DNA from: Terriglobia bacterium | GTDB lineage: Bacteria; Acidobacteriota; Terriglobia; Versatilivoradales; Versatilivoraceae | Assembly: GCA_951813285.1 (NCBI GenBank) | Contig: OX638355.1 | Coordinates: forward strand, 2,561,136 to 2,625,135 | DNA length: 64,000 nucleotides | Direction of reading: 5' to 3' | Shown: one piece after another, positions 57,377 to 64,000 of the stretch | How positions within the stretch are numbered: the stretch's first letter is position 1 | Layout of the letters: the number at the start of each line of letters is the position of its first letter | Notes under the pieces: generated by a model | What the model was told of the DNA's origin: nothing | Seen by the model: only the letters and a program-made list of their open reading frames with translations | Databases searched by the model: none | Position numbers and translations under genes: made by a program

Positions 57377-58543
57377 ATGAAACGACGATCCTTTCTAGAG
57401 GCAAGCTTGGCAGGATTGGCGACTATGGGCTGGGCCGGAAGTAAACAGTATCGCATCGGCGTGATCGGCCACACCGGCCGCGGCAACTACGGGCACGGGC
57501 TCGACACGGTTTGGCGGGCCTTTGACGACACCGAGGTGGTGGCGGTGGCGGACCCGGACGACCAGGGCCGGGCCCAGGCCAAAGAGCGCACCGGCGCCGA
57601 CCGGGATTACCCCGACTACCGCCGGATGCTGGACCGCGAGAAGCTGGACATCGTGGCGGTCGCTCCACGTTGGCTGGACCAGCGGGCGGCTATGACCACG
57701 GCTGCCGCCGAGGCCGGCTGCCACATCTTCCATGAAAAGTCCTTCGCCGCCAGCCTGACCGATGCCGATCGCATGGTGGCGGCGGTGGAGCGGAACCGGG
57801 TGAAGGTCCAGATGGCCCATCAGATGCGGACCTCGCCCTTTGTGACCCGCGTCAAGGCGATGATTGAAGCCGGCGAGATCGGCATGATCCAGGAAGTGCG
57901 CGGACGGGGCAAGGAAGACCGGCGCGCCGGCGGAGAGGACCTGATGGTGCTGGGCTCTCACATCTGCGACATGATGCGCTACTTCCTGGGCGATCCCGGG
58001 TGGGTTTTCTCCCACGTGACCGAGGATGGAAAAGAAGTAGGCCGGGGGCAGGTCCGGGAAGCGACCGAACCCATCGGTCCGGTGGCCGGCAACCAGATTG
58101 CAGCGATGTTCGGCTTCGCCGGCGGCATCCACGCCTACTTCGGTTCCAAGGCCAGCGATCGGACCGACCGAAAGCGCTTCGGCCTCTGGATTTACGGCAG
58201 CCAGGGCGTCATTCACCTGCCGAACGACGTCTATCCCAGAGGCCAACCCTGGATCCTGCGCTCACCGGGCTGGTTGCCCGACGAGACCCACCGCTGGGAG
58301 CCCATCGAGGCCAAGCCGCCGGCATCGAGCCGCTTCCGGGCCGACAGCCATACCCTGGGCAACGCCCTGCTGGTGGCCGACCTGCTGGAAGCTATCGAGC
58401 AGGACCGCAAGCCGGCATGCAGCGAGCAGGATGGACGTTGGACCATCGAGATGATCACCTCGGTCTACCAGTCCCAGAAGACCGGAGCCCGGGTGAACCT
58501 GCCTCTTCAGGATCGCCGCCATCCTCTGAGGACTTGGGGGTAG
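57377..58543 (+). CDS. Gfo/Idh/MocA family oxidoreductase
   Basis: The 388-residue product begins with a short hydrophobic leader (SFLEASLAGLATMGWAG), then the dinucleotide-binding fold YRIGVIGHTGRGNYGHG, in which the glycine loop is GHTGRG. FHEKSFAASLTDADRMV is the EKP-motif position, with EKS in place of EKP, and the C-terminal domain has GSHICDMMRYFLGDP, the H-x-x-D/M active-site region. It probably reduces or oxidises a sugar or polyol with NAD(P); the leader suggests Tat-type export as in several Acidobacteriota members. It starts 32 bases after YbjQ. Confidence 0.88.
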   Translation: MKRRSFLEASLAGLATMGWAGSKQYRIGVIGHTGRGNYGHGLDTVWRAFDDTEVVAVADPDDQGRAQAKERTGADRDYPDYRRMLDREKLDIVAVAPRWLDQRAAMTTAAAEAGCHIFHEKSFAASLTDADRMVAAVERNRVKVQMAHQMRTSPFVTRVKAMIEAGEIGMIQEVRGRGKEDRRAGGEDLMVLGSHICDMMRYFLGDPGWVFSHVTEDGKEVGRGQVREATEPIGPVAGNQIAAMFGFAGGIHAYFGSKASDRTDRKRFGLWIYGSQGVIHLPNDVYPRGQPWILRSPGWLPDETHRWEPIEAKPPASSRFRADSHTLGNALLVADLLEAIEQDRKPACSEQDGRWTIEMITSVYQSQKTGARVNLPLQDRRHPLRTWG

Positions 58544-58614
58544 GCACGAAAGCCCGAAAAAAATCCACGAAGGGGCATGCAGGACTCCTTTTTCACCCTC
58601 GAATGATTCGTGTG

Positions 58615-59655
58615 TCAAGGCCTGGGCTTGAATTCCCGCTTGGGTTTGACGGACCGATTGAAGGGGAAGGGAGGCCAGTATCCCTGGATCATGCTGGAGA
58701 GGGCCTCGGTCAGGCCGCGGCGCAGGTCCTCGCCCGACTCCACTGAGCTGGATCCCTGATGGGGCGTGAGCACGACGTTGTCCAGGCTTCTGAGGGGGCT
58801 GTCTGCCCCCAGGGGTTCCTCCTCGGTCACGTCCAAAGCGGCGCCGCCGATCCGCCCTTCCTTCAGAGCCTGGATCAGCGCCTCCTCGTCCACCACTCCG
58901 CCCCGGCTGGTGTTGACCAGAAACGCCGAGGGCTTCATCAGATCCAATTCCGAAGCGCCGATGAGATGCCGGGTCCCGGCGGTCAGGAAGGTGTGCAGGG
59001 ACACCACGTCCGACTCTCCCAGGACCCGTTCCAGCGAAGTCAGCTCCACGCCCGCATCAGCGGCCAAGCGGGGGTCCACGTAGGGGTCGGTGGCCAGAAT
59101 GCGCATGCCGAACCCCTGCAACCGGGGGACCATGTGGCGGCCGATGTTGCCGAAACCGACCAGTCCGAGCGTTAGGCGCCCGACCCGGCGTAGCGGGTGT
59201 TTCAGCGGAGGATTGTCCCAACCGCCGCCTCTCACATGTCGGTCCAGGATAACCACGCGCCGGGCGCAGGCCAGCACCAGGGCCGCCGCGTGGTCCGCGA
59301 CCTCCTCCACGCAGTAGTCGGCCACGTTGAAGACCACGATGCCGCAGTCGGTGGCGGCCTCGACGTCGATATTGTCCACTCCGATCCCGTAACGGCCCAC
59401 GGCCCAGCAATCGGGCAGGGCCTCCAGGACTCTCCTGGTAATGGGCGTGAACAAGCCCTCGGTCAGGATGATCCGGGCCCCGGCGCAGGCTCGAATGATC
59501 TCCTCCTCGGTTGTTGCCGACAGCAGCACCAACTCTCCTCCCAGGTCCTCGACAGCCTTTCTCTCCGGGGCGTAGAGGCTGTCCTTCTCCTTCTGCGTAC
59601 GGTCGCAGTCCACATTCACGACTTTGACGGGCTGGTCTCCCGATTGGCTGGCCAT
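58615..59655 (-). CDS. D-isomer 2-hydroxyacid dehydrogenase, CtBP-like
   Basis: The 346-residue product has the expected two-domain form. RYGIGVDNIDVEAATDCGI and NVADYCVEEVADHAAAL lie at the hinge, LGLVGFGNIGRHMVPRLQG is the NAD loop (G-x-G-x-x-G), and the catalytic triad is seen as R in NTSRGGVVDEEAL, E in DVTEEEPL, and H in LTPHQGSSS. It oxidises or reduces a D-2-hydroxy acid with NAD. It converges on the oxidoreductase at 57377-58543. The ATG at 59655 is preceded by GAGGAG. Confidence 0.9.
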   Translation of the reverse strand: MASQSGDQPVKVVNVDCDRTQKEKDSLYAPERKAVEDLGGELVLLSATTEEEIIRACAGARIILTEGLFTPITRRVLEALPDCWAVGRYGIGVDNIDVEAATDCGIVVFNVADYCVEEVADHAAALVLACARRVVILDRHVRGGGWDNPPLKHPLRRVGRLTLGLVGFGNIGRHMVPRLQGFGMRILATDPYVDPRLAADAGVELTSLERVLGESDVVSLHTFLTAGTRHLIGASELDLMKPSAFLVNTSRGGVVDEEALIQALKEGRIGGAALDVTEEEPLGADSPLRSLDNVVLTPHQGSSSVESGEDLRRGLTEALSSMIQGYWPPFPFNRSVKPKREFKPRP

Positions 59656-60041
59656 GTTGTTCGCTCCTCACTAAGGTCGATGATTTCGTCTGCTCCGAGC
59701 CCAATTCGAGTACCCACGCCGGAGCATTGTACCCGAGCCCGGGGCAATCGGAAGAGTGAATCGGGCCGTGTGGTCTTTGGCGGACCATGGTTTGCAAATG
59801 TTGTCCTGTCCCCGGATGATTTTTGCCATTCTTGCGTCCCCTGATTGAAATTCGGGCGCCGGTTTGCAATGGCATTAAACATGATGCACAATCGAGAGAG
59901 ATGGAGTTGTTGTGCCGGGGCGGATACCTGACGATGAGACTCGCCCATCCTTCCGATTGCCGCCCGGCCAAAGGTGGTTCCGGCCACCTTGAGAAGTCTC
60001 GCTTGACAAGTCCGGGTCGGGGTGGCCCCAGGAGGCGTACC
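59656..60041. promoter_or_regulatory. Divergent region before TonB receptor 3
   Basis: The 386 bases separate the minus-strand dehydrogenase from TonB receptor 3. The receptor frame is open across the last 220 bases, but that sequence lacks signal-peptide character and the ribosome-binding site favours 60042. No distinct motif is seen. Confidence 0.45.
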
Positions 60042-63000
60042 GTGTTCGTTAAACCCTTTGCAATTCCAGGTTTCGCGCGTAGCGGGAGTATGGTCGCCCT
60101 TGCGGTGGTGCTGCTTGTGGCGGCCATTCCCGCCAGCGGTCAGCTTTTGACCTCCCGCGTGGATGGGAGGGTGCTGGATCAGACCGGTGCCGTGGTGCCG
60201 GGCGTGACGGTGACCTTGACCAACGCCGCCACCAACGTGGCCCGGGAGACCACCACCAACAACTCCGGTCTCTACGTGTTTCCCAACGTCTCCCAGGGAA
60301 CCTATAGCGTTGAAGCCGCCGCGGACGGCTTCAAGACTGCCCTGGTCGAAGAGGTTCGGGTCGAGCTGGGCACCCCCGCCAATGTCGACATCGTGGTGGA
60401 GGTGGGTGTGGTGACCCAGACGGTGGTGGTGACGGCGGCTGAGACTCAATCCGTGATGAATGAGGTCAACGCGGAAATCAATACCAACCTCAACCGGGAG
60501 CAGGTCAAGGATCTTCCCCTGAACGGGCGCAGCGTGACCCAGTTGGCGCTCACCCAGGCCGGCGTGACCAGCCCGGGCGGGACGCGCTCGGCCGCCATCA
60601 ACGGCGGCAGAGGCACCTTTAACAACTTTACCCTGGACGGAATCAACAACCAGGACACCTTCATTCGAACCGATGCCCTCTTCGGAATCATTCCGGTGCA
60701 GGAGAGCTTCATCGAGGAGGTGAGCATCACCACCGCCAACGCCGATGTGGATGCCGGCCTGGGAAGCTCCCAGACCCAGTTCGTGACCCGCTCCGGGGGC
60801 AATGCCTATCACGGCGAGGTCTTCTACTACCACCGCAACGATGCCCTCAACGCCAACGACTACTTCAACAACGCCGCCGGACTCGACAAGGAGAGGACCT
60901 TCATCCACCAGTTCGGCTTCAACGTGGGTGGTCCCATCCTGAAGGACAAGCTGTTCTTCTTTGTCAACTACGAGGAGGAGCGCAGCCCCGGTTCGGCATC
61001 GGTGGTTCGCACCGTCCTGACGGAATCGGCCAGGGCCGGCAATTTCAGCTACGTCAGGCAGGACAACGGCCAGATTGCCACGATAAACCTTTTCCAGCTC
61101 TCCGGGTTCAGCCCCGACCCCGCCATCGCCTCCCTGGTGGATATCACCCCGCTGCCCAACGACAGCAGCGTGGGCGATGGAAGAAACACTTCCGGCTATC
61201 GCTTCAACAGCCCCGATAACACCGATTCCGACTGGTTTGTGCTGAGGACGGACTACGAGATCAACCCCAGCCACTCATTCACCGGGATTTTCCACCAGTT
61301 TCGCCTGGAGGCCCCCAACTCGGTGTTCAACGGCATCGACGCCGTCTTTCCCGGTCTGCCCGGCGCCGGGCAGGGTTCCAAGCGCAGGCTGGGTTCCTTC
61401 GCCCTGACCAGCCTGTTGAAGCCCAACGTCACCAACGAGGCCAGGGTGGGCTACCAGACCTCGAGCCCCCGGTTCTTCACCAACGAGACCTTTCCCCAGG
61501 GCTACCGGCTGTCGTTGTCGGGTGGTTTCAGCAACCCCGTCCAGGATTTCCTGGCTCAGGGCCGCGACACCCGCAACGTGGACATCATGGACCACATTTC
61601 CTGGGTCAAGGGGAACCACACCGTCAAGGTGGGGGGCAGCGTGCGCTTGACACAGGTGGATCAGTTCAATGACGGCGGCACCGTACCCACCTACAACCTG
61701 GGTTTCGGGCCCGGAAACCCCGATCCCCTGGTGCCCGATATTTTCCCCGGAGGGATTGCTTCCGGCGAGCTGGGCGCCGCCTCAGGACTCCTGGGAACCC
61801 TGGGTGGGTTCATCGACAGCGCCGATCAGACGTTCAACGCCATCTCGCCCTTTTCGGGCTACGTCGACGGGGCCTCCAACACCAACCTGCTCAAGCAGAA
61901 CTTTGTGAATTTCTACGTGGGAGACACCTGGCGGATCACCCGCTGCCTGAGCCTGAACCTGGGATTCCGCTGGGAGTATCACTCGGTGCCCGACGAGGCC
62001 AAGGGGTTGGCTCTCTTACCGGTGGGCGGTTGGCAAGCGGTGCTGGACCCGGACGCCGTGGTCGATCTGGCCGGCTCCACCAACGGAAGGCCCTTTTACA
62101 CCGGCGACGGCAACAACTTCGCTCCCAACATCGGCATCGCCTTTCAGCCCGGCCCCGGGCACCGGACCGTCATCCGGGCCGGCTACGGCATCAACTACGT
62201 GGTAGACAACGGCATTACCACGGTGCTGAACGCCGTGCGGGGCAACGACGGCCTGAGCCAGTCGGTGGCCCTTTCGGGACTCAGCGGCACGGTCAGCGGC
62301 GGCGGCCTGGTTCCCATTCCGGTGCCCGAGTTCCGGATTCCCCGCACCGCCCGCGACGGAATTCTGGCCGATTCCCAGGCCGCCCTCTTTACCATCGATC
62401 CCGGCATGCGCACTCCCTACGTGCAGCAGTGGAACATCGGAGTGCAGCACAGGCTCATGCAGGACACTGCCGTTGAGGCACGCTACGTGGGCAACTATGG
62501 CGTCAAGTTGACTCGCGCCATCGATCTCAACCAGGTGCTGCTTCCCCCGGACTTCATAGCGGACTTCCTGACGGCCCAACGCAACCTGGCCGCCAACGGG
62601 GACCCCAGGGTCGGTGAACCGCTGCAGATCATTCCGCAACTGGGTTTTGCCGGCTTCCTGCAGTCGGGGGGCGTCCAGAACTGGATCCGCAACGGGGAGA
62701 TCGGCCAGTACATCGGGGGTTTTCTGGCCCCCAACCGCATTTTCTTCTTCAATGGCGAGGGCGGCGAGCGCTTTGGGGCCACCCTGCCCGCCAGCTATTT
62801 CCTGCGTAATCCCAACGCCTTCGTGGCCGACGTGGTGGGCAACAACGCCTTCTCCAAGTACCATGCCCTCCAAGTCGAGATCAGGCGGCGCTTGCGCTCG
62901 GGCCTGACGGGCCAGTTCAACTACACCTGGGGGAAGGTGCTGACCAATTTCTCCGGCAGCCAGTCCAATTTCCGAGGGCTCTTCGACAACGCCCAGCCCG

Positions 63001-63674
63001 AGCTGGAGATCCTGCGTCCCGATTTCGACATCACCCACACCTTCAACGGCAACTGGGTGTGGGAGATTCCCTTGGGCGCCGGACGCCGGTGGATGAACAG
63101 CGGCAGCATCCTGGACACAATCGCCGGCGGCTGGGACCTCAGCGGGTTCTTCAGGATGCGGTCGGGAGAGGTGGTCAACATCATCTCCCAGAGAGGAACC
63201 ATCAATCGCGGCGGTTCCCGGGCCCTGACCAATACCGTTCACCTGGAGGGGATCGATATCAAGGCTCTCCAGACCAAGACGGGGGCCCACCGCCACCCGG
63301 ACGGCCGGGTGACCCTGTTCGACTCGAGCCTTATTGAGGAGGGCGGCTTCGGGAATCCCCTCGTCTTCAAGAATCCGGCCATCCTGCAGGCGGGAACTCT
63401 GGGCATGTCCCCTGTCAGCGGGCCCTGGTTCACCACGCTGGACGTGGGCCTGCGCAAGAGCATTGCGCTGCCCTTCACGGAAGAGTCGCGGTTGCAGCTC
63501 CGGGTCGACGCCTTCAACGTGCTCAATCACACCAATTTCAGCGTGACCAGCACGGCGGGCATTACTGACTTGGGGGTTGTCAACATGCACAATCCCAACA
63601 ACACCCGCTTCGGCCTCATCAGCTCGGCCTTCCCCGCACGCACCCTCCAGGTGGGGTTGAAGGTGGAATTCTAA
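60042..63674 (+). CDS. TonB-dependent receptor 3, carboxypeptidase-regulatory-like N-terminus
   Basis: The 1210-residue product starts at the GTG at 60042, which has GGAGG eight bases upstream; a signal peptide (MVALAVVLLVAAIPASGQ) follows at residue 17. A CarboxypepD_reg-like domain (SRVDGRVLDQTGAVVPGVTV), plug (LPLNGRSVTQLALTQAGV) and a long barrel ending in TLQVGLKVEF are visible. It is only distantly similar to receptors 1 and 2 and lacks their cysteine insert, so it probably takes a different ligand. It ends 225 bases before a symporter start. Confidence 0.93.
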   Translation: MFVKPFAIPGFARSGSMVALAVVLLVAAIPASGQLLTSRVDGRVLDQTGAVVPGVTVTLTNAATNVARETTTNNSGLYVFPNVSQGTYSVEAAADGFKTALVEEVRVELGTPANVDIVVEVGVVTQTVVVTAAETQSVMNEVNAEINTNLNREQVKDLPLNGRSVTQLALTQAGVTSPGGTRSAAINGGRGTFNNFTLDGINNQDTFIRTDALFGIIPVQESFIEEVSITTANADVDAGLGSSQTQFVTRSGGNAYHGEVFYYHRNDALNANDYFNNAAGLDKERTFIHQFGFNVGGPILKDKLFFFVNYEEERSPGSASVVRTVLTESARAGNFSYVRQDNGQIATINLFQLSGFSPDPAIASLVDITPLPNDSSVGDGRNTSGYRFNSPDNTDSDWFVLRTDYEINPSHSFTGIFHQFRLEAPNSVFNGIDAVFPGLPGAGQGSKRRLGSFALTSLLKPNVTNEARVGYQTSSPRFFTNETFPQGYRLSLSGGFSNPVQDFLAQGRDTRNVDIMDHISWVKGNHTVKVGGSVRLTQVDQFNDGGTVPTYNLGFGPGNPDPLVPDIFPGGIASGELGAASGLLGTLGGFIDSADQTFNAISPFSGYVDGASNTNLLKQNFVNFYVGDTWRITRCLSLNLGFRWEYHSVPDEAKGLALLPVGGWQAVLDPDAVVDLAGSTNGRPFYTGDGNNFAPNIGIAFQPGPGHRTVIRAGYGINYVVDNGITTVLNAVRGNDGLSQSVALSGLSGTVSGGGLVPIPVPEFRIPRTARDGILADSQAALFTIDPGMRTPYVQQWNIGVQHRLMQDTAVEARYVGNYGVKLTRAIDLNQVLLPPDFIADFLTAQRNLAANGDPRVGEPLQIIPQLGFAGFLQSGGVQNWIRNGEIGQYIGGFLAPNRIFFFNGEGGERFGATLPASYFLRNPNAFVADVVGNNAFSKYHALQVEIRRRLRSGLTGQFNYTWGKVLTNFSGSQSNFRGLFDNAQPELEILRPDFDITHTFNGNWVWEIPLGAGRRWMNSGSILDTIAGGWDLSGFFRMRSGEVVNIISQRGTINRGGSRALTNTVHLEGIDIKALQTKTGAHRHPDGRVTLFDSSLIEEGGFGNPLVFKNPAILQAGTLGMSPVSGPWFTTLDVGLRKSIALPFTEESRLQLRVDAFNVLNHTNFSVTSTAGITDLGVVNMHNPNNTRFGLISSAFPARTLQVGLKVEF

Positions 63675-63697
63675 GCGGCCCCAGGAGTCGACGGAAA

Positions 63698-63768
63698 GAA
63701 CCACGAATGAACACGAATCGACACCAATAAACGGATCAATGATCTGTCCTGGTGTCCATTCGTGGTTC
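63698..63768. repeat. Inverted repeat of the ACCACGAA dispersed type
   Basis: Left arm GAACCACGAATG (63698-63709) plus GACACCA (63720-63726) pairs with the right arm 63750-63768 without mismatch, apart from a 10-base extra block in the left arm that looks like a partial duplication of the ACACGAAT unit. Short ACCACGAA/ACACGAA repeats of this kind are dispersed in many bacterial genomes. Confidence 0.75.
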
Positions 63769-63804
63769 GTCTCCTCAATGGACGATCGGCCGTTTTTCCC
63801 GGAG

Positions 63805-63824
63805 TGATCCGCCCGGCAGGGCGG
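63805..63824. repeat. Short palindromic repeat, copy 2
   Basis: TGATCCGCCCGGCAGGGCGG, with the same self-complementary CCGCCC...GGGCGG core as the copy at 28571-28590; one base differs. Confidence 0.6.
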
Positions 63825-63901
63825 GGGCACGGGACAACCACCGACAGATTGCTCCAGCCTGATTGTTTTCAGCAAACAACTCGCATAGAATACGCTCCGT
63901 T

Positions 63902-64000
63902 ATGGACACCGCACCCGGCCAACCCTGGCACAAGAAGCTGCACTGGCGGATCGCGATAGCGATGCTGCTGGGCATCATCGCCGGTCTGATCGGCGGGGAG
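63902..64000 (+). CDS. Dicarboxylate/amino acid:cation symporter, 5' part
   Basis: An open frame starting at the ATG at 63902 runs off the window end after 33 codons. It reads MDTAPGQPWHKKLHWRIAIA and then MLLGIIAGLIGGE, the first helix of DAACS-type (GltP/DctA) sodium or proton symporters, whose N-termini are commonly K-K-L-x-W-x-I followed by a glycine-rich helix. Too short for certainty; another inner-membrane transporter is possible. Confidence 0.55.
   Translation, partial: MDTAPGQPWHKKLHWRIAIAMLLGIIAGLIGGE

Noticed and set aside
55773-57404. Minus-strand open frame of 543 codons opposite the CPBP protease
   Set aside because: Very rich in Gln, Gly and Pro as expected for an antisense frame; the plus-strand protein has catalytic motifs.
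58544-58614. Possible hairpin with CACGAA and TTCGTG between two convergent genes
   Set aside because: The arms match over only about six bases and no T-run follows, so neither a terminator nor a repeat of the ACCACGAA type can be defended.
59823-60041. Upstream start of TonB receptor 3 at 59823
   Set aside because: The added residues lack signal character, and GGAGG before the GTG at 60042 places the start just ahead of a signal peptide.
59616-61274. Minus-strand open frame of 552 codons opposite TonB receptor 3
   Set aside because: No family resemblance, and it overlaps both the receptor and the dehydrogenase.

Overview
The window looks like a GC-rich chromosome segment of an Acidobacteriota bacterium. 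That assignment is inferred from gene content: a VWFA-related protein of the acidobacterial type, a GWxTD-domain protein, three large TonB-dependent receptors with an N-terminal carboxypeptidase-regulatory-like domain and no SusD partner, paired DUF1549/DUF1553 and DUF1501 genes, and several CRTAC1-type (FG-GAP plus ASPIC/UnbV) proteins with TPR partners. No rRNA or tRNA gene was recognised, so phylogeny cannot be fixed from the window alone.

Layout. 1-4.7 kb: 3' part of a sialidase, the stump of a sodium/solute symporter that breaks off into AT-rich DNA, then TonB receptor 1 with a strong terminator. 4.8-17.5 kb: a TPR/UnbV region, with a membrane TPR protein, a broken GH106-like glycosidase, a UnbV protein and a long TPR protein on the minus strand, and a divergent UnbV plus TPR pair on the plus strand. 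17.5-19.7 kb: a Tat-type lipoprotein and a sialidase lipoprotein. 19.9-27.4 kb (minus): DUF1501, a cytochrome c/DUF1549/DUF1553 protein, a family-10-like glycosidase and another sialidase-like protein. 27.9-28.5 kb: a decayed sialidase. 28.7-32 kb (minus): TonB receptor 2, with a 20-bp tandem repeat upstream. 32.4-37.3 kb: the divergent GWxTD and VWFA genes. 37.4-42.1 kb: a giant UnbV-thioredoxin-TPR gene interrupted by one in-frame TGA, then a TPR lipid- or periplasm-facing protein. 42.4-45.4 kb: a carbamoyltransferase-SxtJ-DUF5989 cassette plus a transposase tail, bounded by perfect 39-bp inverted repeats. 45.4-46.6 kb: a complete IS630-type element. 47-53 kb: a GH32/43-like protein divergent from a full symporter, a second damaged copy of the lipoprotein-sialidase module, and a beta-propeller/MoaD-like overlapping pair. 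53.6-60 kb: a double-length CPBP protease with duplicated extracytoplasmic domains, YbjQ, a Gfo/Idh/MocA oxidoreductase and a 2-hydroxyacid dehydrogenase. 60-64 kb: TonB receptor 3 and the start of a dicarboxylate/cation symporter.

The genes read as an outer-membrane glycan-scavenging region: extracellular sialidase-like propellers and other glycosidases, TonB receptors for uptake of the products, SSS symporters for inner-membrane import, and oxidoreductases that could act on sugars or hydroxy acids. Much of it has been duplicated and is decaying: at least five genes are broken, and one two-gene module exists as an intact and a deletion-fused copy. The most unusual items are the inverted-repeat-bounded carbamoyltransferase cassette, the in-frame TGA in the giant UnbV fusion, the propeller/ubiquitin-like pair with a tail after its di-glycine, and the UnbV/TPR gene pairs with exactly seven calcium-type loops per protein.
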